This document shows, one piece after another, positions 23,061 to 35,894 of a DNA stretch of 64,000 bases. How positions within the stretch are numbered: position 1 is the stretch's first letter; the number at the start of each line of letters is the position of its first letter. The DNA is taken from the NCBI GenBank assembly GCA_948146395.1, contig OX411547.1, positions 60,762,566-60,826,565 of the forward strand. Direction: 5' to 3'. This stretch comes from Fragum whitleyi. Lineage: Eukaryota > Mollusca > Bivalvia > Cardiida > Cardiidae. The notes beneath the pieces were generated by a model. It worked only from the letters and a program-made list of their open reading frames with translations, was not told the DNA's origin and did not search any database. The translations under genes and the position numbers were made by a program.

Positions 23061-26000
23061 ATGAGCCGCCCTTTAATCATCGTCGTATTCATAGCCGCCA
23101 TATTGGTTATATCTGTCACGTCACAACAGGATGCGATGTTGGCGCCACCTGGTAGACCGTCAGAATTTCAAACACCTGAACAACTACGATCATATTTGAG
23201 AGCTTTAAACAATTATTACGCCATAGTAGGAAGACCTCGGTAAGTACACTTTAATTTAACATTGCATTCTGAAAAGCAAAGGTTATTGCAAGTTAACATT
23301 CTGACGCGCTTGCGATTGTTTCCTTATTCTGAATGCAGGGGACGGATGTAGTTCTTGTATATCCTAACAGTAGTGGTACAGAATTGCAATAACTAAGGAA
23401 TATCAGAAACTACCAAAGGGCTACCAAAAATTTCGGTGAACGAGGTGCTTTGTAATTTAGAGATGAAGATATTAGTGAATGATTTCACGGGGGTACAAAA
23501 CTAAAAATCTTATCTCTCTGTATCAAAAAGCGAAGCGGATTCATACATAATTATGATAAGGTTTTAAGTTGAATACCTCCATGAAATCAAGAAACACTCT
23601 CTTCATGTCTTTAATTTGATAACGGTGAAGTAAAAAAAGGAAAAGATTTATGCATAAGTAGATGGCTTCTTATAGGACTACTTTGTACGGAAGCTTTCAA
23701 AAAGGCTTTGTACTCAAAAGTAATTTCATTGAATAGTGAAACCAATTTTTCATTATAAGAAAATACATGATTCTTGGTGAACGAAACTGGAATAAAATTA
23801 TTTGCTGTGAAATTGATGTAATTTATAAAAATTCATAGTGACTATTTATTACCCTGTTTAGATACCAGATATTAGGTAAATATAAATGTGTTGCTCATGA
23901 ACTGTCTTTTCTTACTAAAAAATAAACAATTGGAAATAAATTTGTTCGATTTTTTGCTGTGAGATTTTAAACGCTTACTGGACATTTAAACTGAAAATAA
24001 TGGCGTTTCATGCATCAATGTGTTGTCAATGATTTTCCAAAACCCAAGATATGTCACGTTTTCAGGTATCACAAATTACATATTAGCTAAGCGTCCACTA
24101 ACTTTCTTTTTCCATCGATGAATTTAATTTCAAGAATTAATTCGGTTTCTTTTAAAGTGACATTGCTTTTTATTACGATGAATAATATATTAATTTTACT
24201 CAGACGGCGCAAATAATATAAAACAAAAACCTAGTAATCGTAATGAATTCACTTTTTATCCCTGTAAAATATGAAGAAAAAATATTTTCACGATGAAATA
24301 TTTTATGATTGCCATGAAAAATAAGGACTTTTCAGATATTACATCAACTAAATGTAGCGGTAACGCTTTTATTGTTCGTGATCTAAAATCTTCAAAGCTC
24401 GCTTGTTGGAATGAACCTTGGTTTTGATTTTTGGTGGACGTTTCTACGTCCACCAGTGTTAGTACGTTTGAACAATCCAGTCAGATGTGTAATAGCTTTT
24501 CAAAAAAGTAGTTCCTACTTAGGTTCAAGTTCCTACTTTTCAAGACTTGTTTCCACCAGACAACTGTACATTTTGAAAATGACATGATACAAGGGTGCAT
24601 AAACTCCGACCCACGTGTATTGAAATTTTGCGTAAGAAATATTAAGAACAAGGTGGTGATTCACCGATTGTGTTTTCTTGTGGTATAAGGGAGACGGCAA
24701 CTAACTGGATAAACTCGCGCTGTCTGAAGGACGACGGGTAGTGTGTAAACCTTGTAAGGCTACATTTACGTTGAAATTTAGACAAATAGAAGCAGACGAC
24801 ACATTTGCTTTGTGATATACCCTTATTCTTTTCACCGTCTTCGTAAATTAGTAACCAGATGTGCGTTTTTAGAGAATGGTGAACATATCCCTTAATCAGA
24901 TTTTAAGTAAGGTCGTCATAAGGATCAATTTTCCATATTTCGAGAGAAAGCATTCTACGTCGCCAAGACTACTTATTCATTACTCATTTTCCCATTTATA
25001 ATTCTTAACATTAAGTAGTCTTAATGGAAAATATGAGAAGAATCCGAATAAGCAAGACAGTTCCACGCGATTCAAATTAATGCAACAAGCGATATTAAAG
25101 CTGCTCTTTCACAGATCAGGAAAATGTGATTTTTGAATTTTTTCGTAAAATTAATTGGAAGTAACGACCTCATCATGTTGAAGCCTTTAAAGCTGCTCTT
25201 GCACAGATTGGGAAAATGTGAATTTTAACATTTTTCGTAAAATCAATTGGAATTAATTACCTCATCATGTTGAAGCCTTTAAAATAATAAGATTCAATCT
25301 GGTAATGCATGGAAAGAAAGACCGATATGTCCGTATTTAGGTTAAATTCATTCTGAAAAATAAAGTGACTACTAACGCTAAAAAAATTATTCTTCAATTT
25401 CGAGCCAACTATTTTCGCTTGACATTCGGCATGTTTGTCTTACTCAATCAAAGATTAAGGTTAAAATAATTGACAGTTGGAAACTTCATATCAATACAAG
25501 CCAAAATGAAAGATTATTCACGGAAAATAACGATTTTGTAATATGTAGACTGGAAATAAATAGACTGGATCCCTTACTGATCTTGCCACTTCGAAAAAAT
25601 AAGTGACGAATTTATTGAAATATGTTATTTTTAGTGCCAATGCTTTTGGCCATTCTAAAAAGTCTAAAAATACACACATTTCCAAACCTAAGAACAAGTT
25701 TTGTATTTTTTCTATGAAAAACTGTGCAAGAGCAGCTTTAATATAAAACGATTCAATCTGGTAATGCATGGAAAGAAAGACTGATGTTCCTGAATTTAGC
25801 GAAAATCATTCTGAAAAATAAAGCAATTACTAACGCCTTGAAAAAAATTCTTCAATTTCGAGCCAACTATTTACACATATGAATTCCGCGTGTTTGTCTT
25901 ATTCAATCAAAGATAAAGGTAAAAGTATTTGACAGCTTGAAACTTCATATCATTACAATAAAAAAAATAAGATTATTCACGGAAAATAACATTTTTTTAT

Positions 26001-29000
26001 TTTATAGACTCGAAATAAATAGACTGGAAACCTTACTGATCTTGTCGCCTCGGAAAAAATAATTCACAAAATTATTGAAATATGTTGTTTTTAGTGCCAA
26101 TGCCCTTGGGCCATTCTTAATCGTTTAAAAATACACACATTTCCAAATCTAAAAAACAAGTTTTGTATTTTTTCCTGAAAAACTGTGAAAGAGCGGCTTT
26201 AAGAATCTTACAATGCCTACACATCAGTTGGTACAACCACATTTCTGTTTTTTTATTACTGAGATCTCTCTGTCTGTCACTCAGAGCAATGCAAGAGAAT
26301 TTTCCGCGAATTTATACGTGATGAGATACAGAAATTCAATGATAAACGTCAACTTTGAAATTGCAGCTGTAATTGCAAGATTTATTTGTTTCTTTTTTAT
26401 ATAGCTGCCTGTTGCTTTTGTGAGTTAAAGTTTCCATTTAATGATAAACACACATTTACACATTCCTTTGATAAATGATGGTGATGAGACATAAAGAAAA
26501 TTGTGTTTTTCTTAGGAGGGAATAGCCGCCGATTGGCCAGTCGGTCCATCCGTCCGTCTGTTTGGACTGTTTTTCTCCATAGCCCTTAGGCAAAATTTGA
26601 TGAAACTTCTTGTGTAAACTCCTTCTGGTATAATGATGATGTGTTTTACCCTTTTTTGAGGCCTCGTCACGGTAAGAGAGGCCTTTATTAAAAAAAAATC
26701 TTATGATTTCTCTGTGTCTATAAATGATCAAAATTCAATGATTCTTTTTTAAACTGAGTTTCAAATTGTGACCATAAACTATTTAGAAAAATGCGTATAA
26801 TAATGCGCCAAGAAAGAAGGGGGCTTTAAAATAAGTATCGTACAGTCTGGATAGAGCGAAACAATTGTTACACATAACACGTTAATTCTAGCTGAACGTT
26901 GCGATTGATCCATTATACAAAATTAATAATGTTGTTACTTCTCATTTGAAATTAATACTGACTATTTCAGATTTTTTACGATGAAATTGATATATAACAA
27001 CTGGCGAAATAAATCACATAGAATTTGCAGAAACGTCCTGCTATGACGAAACTGCAAAATTGCCAACGCACATACTAACGTGCACAGAGTAATGCGGTTT
27101 TGTTATGGAACCCAAAATGTACATTGACGGTCCCTGATTTCAAAATGAAACCATACTTTTGTATGAATCCGCGAATTCCATCTTTATACCAATACGCAAT
27201 GCCTTTATGTTATAAAATTAACTGATTAGGCTCTTAGTTCTAGTTTTACTTAAGACCTTAGCATTTAATGTAGTTACAGTTAAATAATTGCAATCCAATA
27301 AAATGAAGAACCATGATTTGGGTAAAATTGCACCACGTGTGGGAAATCAGTCGCGCTATCTTATTTCAATTTTACAAATTACATTAGGTATTTTGAAGGG
27401 GAAAAAAAAACAAAAAAAACCCCGACAATTGATCTGCAGGCCTAGTGAGGTAGGAACTAGAAAATTCCTCGCTCTCCTTCAATATACTCCATCGTTATTT
27501 GATCAGTTTAAAATTGAAATATTTTCATTTTTTTATTTTCATTTCAAGCATACAGATCTGATTCTTAGCAGCCGTTTACAGCGAGTCAACGTAGAGCATC
27601 AAGCAACCCTCTCAATATTTCTCGTTCACGCCGATTTCGAAATACCAGGCAGAAATAATTTTCTGGTGTAAAAAAAAAGCGAAAAAAGTCCCCAAATTGT
27701 CGATTTTTGTGTCCAATTTGTATTTTGATATGTCAGCAAACTTCCATAGCGAGATAACATGTGCAATCCAAAAGTACATTATGTTATGATCACTTCGCTC
27801 AGAAATTAGACTTTAACTTATATTTTTGATCGAGATTTTAATTGTTTCTTTGATCTAAAGGATTGCCATACTGGCGTTATTTGCCATGTGCTAGGACAAT
27901 TGCATTTTATACTCTAATAAACGCAATGAAAAATACACTCATCCCTATAAAAATTCAAGTCGATTTAAAGGGCATTTTTCAACTAATCAGCTTGTACCAT
28001 TACCGAATGTGTTAATTTTAAACTGAACACCAATTTATGTTATTTTAATTCTGTGTGTGTTTTTATATTCGTATCAACATTCGGCTGATTTTCTTCGCTC
28101 ATTTTTGTTCTTAAATTCAGGTTTGGTCGTAGTGTCAGTAAAAGACAAATGGAAAAGGTTTACAAAGATGCTGTTGATAATTGTGAGTACTTGATTCTTT
28201 CTGTTACGACCCATGATGACTTTCTTAAATATACACGTGTTAATTATACATTATAACATGATAATTTTAAATGCATTTATGAAATAAGAAGAAATTACAT
28301 AGAACCGAATGTGCTATAAAATTCATATGTCATGTGTTTAACTGTGTTACACAGATAACTCCGCCCATTTATCATACTCAACAACATCATTAGCGGGAAA
28401 GTTGGTGCTTTTGACGTCATATAACCCACTTGCTAAATGACGCACTTCGCTATCAGTGAAATTCCCCTAGCCATTACTTATTCGTGAATTTTACTGTCAG
28501 ATAAATGTTCAGAAACTATTTTAAATCCAGAAAAAAATAATAAAACTTATTTTGGCCGTGTTAAAATGGATATAATATCGTTTTGGCGTCGATGTGTCAA
28601 TTAATAAAAGCTGAAGGGGTGGGGGGGGGTTATAGGCAAAGCAAATTTCTTGGGCTTCGCCCTCGGATTTTTCTATTTGCATATAACTCCTCCGCCATCA
28701 GACTTAATAAATTGACACATTAACGCGAAGATAAAATTATTTCACAATTGTAGCATCCATTTGTCATCTGATATAATTTGATTTACTAAAAGCAAGTGAG
28801 TTTATACATTAAAGAATAAAGAATTATAAGCCACAAAAAGAGAGTGCAAAAATCGTTGAATCGTTACATATAATACAAGATATTACACTTTAATTAATCA
28901 AGTAGCAACGTCTTTTTGCTACATGAGAAATGCAAACCAAATGTGTATTATGATGTTATTTTACGAATGGCGTAATTAATATGTTTCGTGGAAATGTTCA

Positions 29001-29522
29001 CTAAATGTTGCAGAAGTTTGTTGTAATAAAACAAAAATACAAATTACACAAATTTCTTTATTGCATAAGATAAATGATATTCTTCAATTCAAGAATTACA
29101 GAATAACCTATCTACTTAGATAATGAAAACTGGTGAAAATGTAGATGCCCATCAACGCATTTGTAACCATAAATATCAATATTTATGATAATTCCGGTGG
29201 GTCAGTAAAAACAATTGCAACTGACGATTAATATTTAGGCTTTACAAAAGTTTGCGCTGACACCTAAAATATCCATTCTTTGGCAAATAAAGAAATGTAT
29301 TTGTATACATATGAAGGTTCTAGATTGTACCATTACCATTATCCTTTATTAATTGAATTATCGATTTTCTCTTTGTAAGATCATGTGATCAAGGACGTTT
29401 TTCTTGTTTCTATTTTTGGCAGAATAGACTTCCAAGATGCATGGTACAACTACCCAACAAGCGATACAACCTACGACTATTTGGAGAATCAAAACATCCC
29501 TCTTTATAACTATGATGACTGA
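23061..29522 (+). CDS. NPF: Neuropeptide F (NPY/NPF family) precursor, three coding exons
   Basis: The coding sequence joins 23,061-23,239, 28,121-28,182 and 29,428-29,522, giving 111 residues, all in frame with GT/AG introns. Residues 1-21 are a hydrophobic signal peptide (LIIVVFIAAILVISVTS). Residues 22-61 are the mature peptide: the Pro-rich AMLAPPGRP segment, the amphipathic helix with LRSYLRALNNYYAIV, and the C-terminal GRPRF. G62 supplies the amide and R63, with the later K67-R68, the cleavage sites. Residues 69-111 form an acidic, Tyr-rich C-peptide. In molluscs NPF is a secreted brain and ganglion peptide that signals through NPY-type GPCRs in feeding and growth. Intron 1 (4881 bp) splits the penultimate Arg codon, the hallmark NPY-family position. 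Gly-Arg-Ser-Val-Ser-Lys-Arg replaces the more usual Gly-Lys-Arg. No disabling change is seen. Confidence 0.92.
23240..28120 (+). other. NPF intron 1, 4.9 kb, repeat-containing
   Basis: Donor CG|GTAAGT at 23,240; acceptor TTTTTGTTCTTAAATTCAG at 28,120. It houses the tandem TIR element at about 25,090-26,205 and a block at about 26,515-26,660 (GGCCAGTCGGTCCATCCGTC) resembling an interspersed repeat. A 127-codon frame at 27,288-27,671 has no recognisable domain and is read as intronic noise. Confidence 0.8.
25090..26205. mobile_element. TIR element with internally duplicated units
   Basis: The left end TTAAAGCTGCTCTTTCACAG is mirrored at the right by CTGTGAAAGAGCGGCTTTAA. A left-end block repeats at 25,096 and 25,190 (period about 94). 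A larger unit beginning GATTCAATCTGGTAATGCAT repeats at about 25,290 and 25,750 (period about 460). Each large unit also ends in a GAGCAGCTTTAA-like motif, as if two copies were joined head to tail. It lies wholly inside NPF intron 1 and is non-coding. Confidence 0.7.
28573..28738. repeat. Foldback element in NPF intron 2
   Basis: The left arm GGCGTCGATGTGTCAATTAA and the right arm AATAAATTGACACATTAACG are inverted. The apex is at about 28,650-28,665 (TGGGCTTCGCCCTCGG), next to a poly-G tract. A TGACGTCA lies upstream at 28,412-28,419. Confidence 0.65.
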
Positions 29523-29696
29523 TGAGCTTACATGTAATGACGTTATTGTTCGGCTTTTACATTTTGTGTTTAAGCCTGTGCACGAATTCATTTTGTCGTA
29601 ATTATATGACTTCGGCTTAAAGAAAAGAATACAATCACTTCATATATTTGCATCTCTCGACATATGAAAATCTTAAATCGTTTATTTTGTTTCCAT

Positions 29697-29702
29697 AATA
29701 AA
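29697..29702 (+). terminator. Polyadenylation signal of the NPF gene
   Basis: A canonical AATAAA 175 bases after the NPF stop codon; the nearest good signal, followed by T-rich DNA. Confidence 0.65.
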
Positions 29703-29974
29703 GTTGATATTATACCATCTATTAATATCATATATTTTCTTTTTGTGAAAATAAAGATTCTTTTACATTAAAATATGGATTTTCACAGTGTAAGAAATAG
29801 TTACATATAACCCACCTGTTTTGATATAAAAGTAGTACAGTTATAATTCCAAGAGAGCTCCATGAATTTGTAAAAAAAGAGAAAACCTTTACCCTTTTTC
29901 TGATGTTTAAATCGACCATTTTTATGTGTTTTTGCAAAATCCTGAAACCTTTATTAAGGATTTACAAAATTTGC

Positions 29975-30217
29975 GATATCTATGACCTCCCTTTAATAAA
30001 ACATACAAACAAGTTCTATAAATAGCTTCTTATTTTCTTCAAGAACCAATTAGACGCTTATAATTTTTTTTGTCAGTGAATTTGTGATTTTTTTCTAACT
30101 ATATTTCTAAATGTAGTTGTTGATGTAATCTTTTTCGTGATTTTGGAGAGTTTTATAATGGTTTGCGTGAGTGTTCTTAATGAATAAATGGAGCGCCAAG
30201 TGAGCATTTCAGAATGG
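29975..30217 (+). mobile_element. MITE family A, right half only
   Basis: Starts at GACCTCCCTTTAATAAAACA and runs through ATAGCTTCTTATTTTCTTC and GTAGTTGTTGATGTAATC to GTGAGCATTTCAGAATGG. The left half is absent. It is followed directly by a solo family G end (30,222-30,247). Confidence 0.7.
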
Positions 30218-30667
30218 CTTTTCTTGGAAATGTCACGCACAGGCTCATTTTCGAAAGCGACTTCTAGATTCCTTGCTGGATCCAACCCCTTTTTTACCGC
30301 TGTTTATTTTACGTGGATATGAGATTATTCTTTCTCTATTTAGTGTCAGATATGGAATGAGATTCGAAGAAAGGTGGTAAACAGTCTTGAGTTCAGAACG
30401 AAACGTTATAGAAATGATACCCACTTGCACGTGTTTGTCTGCTGCACATACCAAACATGAAATACAATTTTCTAAATTTTATAAAATGATAAAATGTGTA
30501 ATGCTCTAGTTTTTTTTAATCGAAATCTTGCAACAAGCAAGATCATGTACAGATCATATGTCAATTGAAAAATGAATAATACAAGGTGTACCAACATCGC
30601 TATACAAGTGAGGTTCTTTTATACGGAACGATTGGTATTGGTGATCTTTCTACAAAAAGGCGAGAAA

Positions 30668-30978
30668 TATATAATACGTACTTAGTGTTTTGTATGAAAA
30701 AAATATCTAACGAGGTTGGGAGAATTGATAATTGTCGAGGCTCTGCCGAGACAATTATCAATTCTCACAACCGAGATAGATATTTATTCCATACAATACA
30801 CTAAAAACGTATTATATTTATCTTATAACCTCTTTTTGTGTTGTTTTCGTCGATGTTTCTAATTGAATTGTAAGTTTCTTAAAAAATGCATTATATCATT
30901 GTTCTAAAAATAACTATGTGATATCATAAAAAATATCATACGGGATGTTATCACATGGATATTTGTATAGTTATAATA
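30668..30978. mobile_element. Foldback family P, copy 2 (reverse)
   Basis: Hairpin arms GTATGAAAAAAATATCTAAC and ATAGATATTTATTCCATAC; apex GAGGCTCTGCCGAG at about 30,737. The flank ends in ATTTGTATAGTTATAATATA, the reverse of copy 1's start. Confidence 0.8.
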
Positions 30979-31303
30979 TAAAAACGCACCAAATCTTGTG
31001 TAAGCTTAACGGGGTACCATCTCGACATGCTGATTGACGTGGGGAAATACATTCTTTGGACGTCACTGTGCTTGCATAAACGTTGCTGCAATTCCAATGC
31101 GTGTTATTTGTAATTGACAAATTGTTGGCTTTTTTGTGTAACACGAACTTGGATCAATGTCGTCACACCATATAAACCTTGAATGAGATTGTTTTCACCA
31201 TGAAATAACTAACTGGTGCCTTCTTCAGAAAAGGGGAAAGTAGCTTATTACAATTAGTCCGTTCTTAAGAAGGAACGTTTCCAGATTTAGGTACGATATA
31301 TAT

Positions 31304-31834
31304 ATACTGAGTTCCAAAAGAAAGTAGGCATTTTCAATTTTTTAATTCTTTATTTTTACAAAGGTGAGAGGGGGAATCGTTGATGTAACAAAGTGTCATA
31401 CATGAAATAAGACCTTGTTTATGTGGCATTTATGACTTCAACTAGCCATTCCGATTCATTTTCAATCAAAGGTTTGAGTTTTCTTGCAGACGTAACGTAA
31501 GCACACGGTACAAAAGAAGTCCAATAACTTCACGAACGGTGTAATGACGTTCTAAATATTTTGGCTTGCTTTAACATTGTTGATTTATGATTATATATGT
31601 CACAGGAATTAAGCTGATTGCAACTAAAGATCAAATATTCAATTAGCGAGTAGTGAATGTGCAAAACACGCAAAATACAGATCTGAACCTAGCAAATAAT
31701 TCTGGTGTGCTATGGGATATACTCAAAGGACCGTTTGTGAGAAATGTCGAACAAATTTCTAGACATAAGGTGGTGTAATTTTCGGGTTATCAAATGAAAT
31801 AAAGTGCATGCTTTCTTTTGGAACAGAGTATATA
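31304..31834. mobile_element. Tc1/mariner-type MITE candidate, about 0.5 kb
   Basis: The left end ATACTGAGTTCCAAAAGAAAG is mirrored by CTTTCTTTTGGAACAGAGTA on the right, each next to TATATA, which fits a TA target site. The interior is non-coding. The superfamily is inferred only from the apparent TA target. Confidence 0.55.
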
Positions 31835-32107
31835 TACAGTTGTCAAAAGTCTAACTTACAAAAGGGGGGCTTAACATTCATAACGACCTCATCATTACTT
31901 TATCACGCGGACACCTCGCCATCTTGTCAGCGATTATTCGCCTACGTCTCGCGTGTGTGCAAGGCCATTCAAATATCTTCTCTGAATCAAACTACAAACC
32001 ATATATCTCTGAGATCGTGCTGATTTTTTCTTTCGATTTTATATTTTGTGAAACAATCTTATGATGTCCTATTATCATCCTAGTTAAACCTAAACGTCAG
32101 TCAGAAA

Positions 32108-32290
32108 CATCGTGAAATTGACAATTTGAATGATTTTGGAATTATATGGAATGATTGTGTAGAGTGAGTTTTGTGTGAAATTAAAGGGAGTCATATAATA
32201 TCACTAATTTCGTCCATCTTAGACGAAATTAGGGATATTTTACGACTTCTCTTAAACAAATTTACGTACCTTTTCCATAAAAGGGATTCT
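32108..32290 (+). mobile_element. MITE family A, left half plus central hairpin
   Basis: Starts AACATCGTGAAATTGACAAT, then AAAGGGAGTCATATAATATC and the central hairpin AATTTCGTCCATCTTAGACG with its partner. The right half is lost. Confidence 0.7.
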
Positions 32291-32525
32291 GTGTCTCCAA
32301 GAACGCTTCCAGAGGATCCTTGAGAACTGACGGCGAAAAATAAAATGAACAATCAACCATATTTTAATGGGTTGGCGAAAAATATTCAGGTCAGACAAGA
32401 AGGTTAATGTGCGGGTCAAATTTGCCTTTGATGATTATTATTCGTTTTAGGTTATCCTATAGGGCTAAATCGTGTCGAGACTCCTAATCCGATTTTTCTC
32501 CCGTGATATGCGTTATTTGTCGGAC

Positions 32526-32661
32526 CATTTAGTGTTTGCTTCAATGCAGCATAGGACAAAATCGTTGAATAAGTGGCCGACTGAATGAAATGGCCTTGGA
32601 TTTTTCACGGCCACTCATTCAACGATGTTGTCCTGTGCTTCGTCGAAGCAAACACTAAATT
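32526..32661. repeat. Foldback element with TTTAGTGTTTGCTTC arms
   Basis: ATTTAGTGTTTGCTTC near the left is mirrored by GAAGCAAACACTAAAT on the right. AGGACAAAATCGTTGAAT pairs with ATTCAACGATGTTGTCCT, and GTGGCCG with CGGCCAC at the apex. Arms are about 55-60 bases. The 87-codon frame starting just after it has no recognisable domain. Confidence 0.75.
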
Positions 32662-34202
32662 GTCTTCTTGTCTAAAGTTCACTTGTATTACTCAAATAAG
32701 AACATTATCATGAGTCAGAATATAAATGAAGAAGAGTTAAGAAAAGTCTTAATGAAGATCTATACGCAATATAAAATAACTCTGACACCGAAAGATATAT
32801 GCTATAAAACGTTTGACGATCTTAAATCAGCATCCAATAGTAGCGTTTCAAAGGCTCGTCATATACTTCTACATACTACAAACGTAGCAAATCAGCCCAT
32901 AAATATATTCCTGCTTTTTGGGGTGATCTAGCGATTCCACAGAGCGATTGTGATACTGAGTTCATCGCCAATGTGATAATAGAACTAAGAGAGTTACGGC
33001 CACAACCCTCTATCTTTCAGTGAGCTTAAAAGGGGAGCTTTTGCGTCTGATTCGTTCAACGGGCCTTAATCTTTCGATTGTTTGTTTGAATAAGGTTTTA
33101 CGACGCTTTCAACAGTCTTTCAGTTATATCTCGTAGGCTAGAGCACCTAACAATTGAATCCTGGTATTTCCCACACCAGAACTACCATTCAATCGTTTTA
33201 CTAGCCTCCAGCTGCTATCGCACATATGTCAACTATTCCCTGAATTATAAGATGTTTATAAGTTTTTTTTATCGTTTTATTATCTTTTTTAACAAAACTG
33301 GAAAAGCAACTCACATGCAAAATACCGAACACCATTATTTGGCGTCAACCTTCATCAGTCATGAGAAATTGAACTGAAATCAAAATTAAACCTTCTGATG
33401 ATTTAAAAAAAAAACATTTATATATATTTACCTTATATGTTTGAAACCCGTCGAAAAAGTTTTGAGGAGAAGCTTTGTAAAGTTAAAATTTAGGGACGCA
33501 TGGACGAACGCATGTCGTACACAAAACAACAGCCTGCTGGCCTTTCGACCGGTGGAGCCAAAAATAACCTAAATGATTATTTAATTATTTTGCCTTTTGT
33601 ATTATTCCAATAGACAAATAAGGCTGAAAAGATTTCTCACCCCACTTGTACATTTACATTCATAAGCCACGTGACGTTTTGTGACCAAAAAGTGACGGTG
33701 CGGTTTGGAAAACCACTGTTTCTCAAGGCTTTCGATTAAAAAAAATATTTTGAAATCACAATTCAAACTATCCCCAAGAATGGAATAACCTAAAAGCAAG
33801 GTTTCCATTTCACGATTTCTAAATAATTAGTATCTGCTGTGTTTGACACGTGTTGTGTGCACCGTTCACTCCTTGGTGTGTGTTAGACACAGGGGTATCT
33901 GGAGCAGACACATTTAGACACGTTCTTTTGACATTTTCACATGATTCACACTGAACAGCCATAGAAAATGAATGTATCCTTTCAAGCAAAATAAACAATA
34001 GATTATTCGCACCTATTAGCTCGGCTGTTTTGTAACAAAACGTCGAGGTATGGTTATCAAATTGGTTTCCTTGGCGAAGCGTTGACGTTATTGTTCGCGT
34101 TGGCGTTGTTGTGACGGATTTTAACATGTATCAAAACTTTGTTACCACTTGTTAACTTGATAAGTGTATATCACAAGACCTTCTCAAGAGCTTTTGCAGT
34201 TG
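32662..34202. other. Spacer, small SINE fragment
   Basis: About 33,150-33,230 resembles the SINE body in reverse (GGTATTTCCCACACCAG, CTAGCCTCCAGCTGCTATCG). The minus frame at 33,819-34,127 (102 codons) lacks any domain signature. No gene is recognised. Confidence 0.4.
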
Positions 34203-34570
34203 GCAACATCGTGAAATTGACAAGGTAAATGATTTTGGACGATTTTGGAATGAAATTGAACGAGTGCGAAGAGTTAGAATTTAGTGAATTTTAAGGGAGG
34301 TAATCCAATGATATTTATTACCTCCCTTTAATAAAAAAATACTCACGAATTCTATAAATAGCTTCCTATTTCATGAAGAACCAACCAACCGCTAACAATT
34401 TAAATTATGTTAGTGAATTCACGATTTTCTTTCTCGCTTAATATTTTTAAATAGCGTTGTTGATTTTATTATTTCAGTGAGCTTGGAGCGTTTTTGAATG
34501 GTTTGAGTGAGTGTTTGGAATGAATGGTTTGACCGAGATGATTGTCAATTTCACGGTGTTGTTAACTGTA
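34203..34570 (+). mobile_element. MITE family A, copy with internal deletion
   Basis: From GCAACATCGTGAAATTGACA to CACGGTGTTGTTAACTGTA. The centre is shortened (GGGAGGTAATCCAATGATAT straight to ATTACCTCCCTTTAA), giving about 370 bp instead of about 430. Confidence 0.8.
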
Positions 34571-35894
34571 ATACTATCAAGGGGGCAAACTGTTGGACCT
34601 TTAAAAAAAGTATGTCTTGTTAATGACTTAGATTCTTTATCCAGTACCTGCAGCAGAGCGTTGGTATCCGCTTGCGGTATAGTCCGTTTGACTTCTATAT
34701 GGACCAACCTTTTCATCAATTACATAGAATTGCGTTTGAATAAAGGATTTGTATGTAGTAAAATCTTAATTTCAGCTTAATACCATTCCAAAAAATATTT
34801 TTTGAAAATGAAATGATTTCAAAATAATGATTTTGTCTATCTAGTTAATGTTAATATTTTCGCATTATCCGTTCTTAAACACGAGGGGTGATGGAGGCTG
34901 TTCAATAGTAAGAAAATGTCAACATATATAGTAAAAACACGTGGTTTTATACTAAACTTTTGACAGATGAAATGTCCATTATTCCTTATTTGGACATGCT
35001 AATTAGCATATCGACGGTCATGTCATCTTAAACTTAAATAGCACGTGGTTTTTACCGTTAGTACTCGCCTTTTCGTCAAGTTTTCCTCGTGAAATTCCCA
35101 ACTACTTCGTTTAATAATGCTTTTTGATTGGTTTTAACATGTAAATATAGGGTTCATCTCAGAATAGATAAAATCAATAATCAATTATCTGGTCAGTTTC
35201 TGAAGGAAGAGAGAATATACTCAGATTTGATATCCGACGGTAGCAAAAATCTTTGACAAACTTAATTATACTGAAAAACTCGATTTTATAGTAATACAAT
35301 TCGCTTAAAATCTTACTCTTTTGACTCGGCCCCTATGCAAATCAGTACTATTTTTTGTTATACAATTCGCTGTTCCGTTTAATACAGTAACAAGTAGGTA
35401 TAATATGCTGAAAGTTAACATGTAGACGGACGGACAAAATCATTATTTTACATTCAAAAATTCTGAAAAACAAAATTCGTCATGGTATTAGCTGGAAAAA
35501 TGATATGACAAGAAAAATATGCGTTTCATTAATTAATTTCGGAGATTTTCGGCGAAATGTTGGTCCATATAGAAGTCAAACGGACTATACTCTTGTTTTA
35601 ATTTCATTTCGGTTACGACGAATCTATAGCGAAGAGGTGCTCCCGAACACTCAATCAAGCCCTACGTTCAAATTGGAATCGTACCCATTTGCCTATTTGC
35701 ATTAATATGTAAAGCAGCGTACTATCATATGGATTCCCTAGCTTTTTAGGAAACCTCGGTTAACATTGTGAAAGAACATGGTGTCCGAAATGTTGTGAAA
35801 CTATTACGGGTCCACTACCTTAAGTGAGTTTCGCATAAACACTACCTAGCGATTTGGAAGGACTTACCAAAGCTCTGAGTTAGAATTGTATTTT
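34571..35894. other. Spacer with one TTAA-MITE end
   Basis: About 35,745-35,822 (AAACCTCGGTTAACATTGTG to ACTATTACGGGTCCACTACC, then TTAA) is the right part of the element found whole at 18,572-18,728. Otherwise nothing is recognised. Confidence 0.45.

Noticed and set aside
27288..27671. 127-codon frame in NPF intron 1
   Set aside because: Low complexity at the start (poly-Lys), no domain, inside an intron.
33819..34127. 102-codon minus frame
   Set aside because: Thr/Ser-rich, no recognisable motif, no splice or promoter support.
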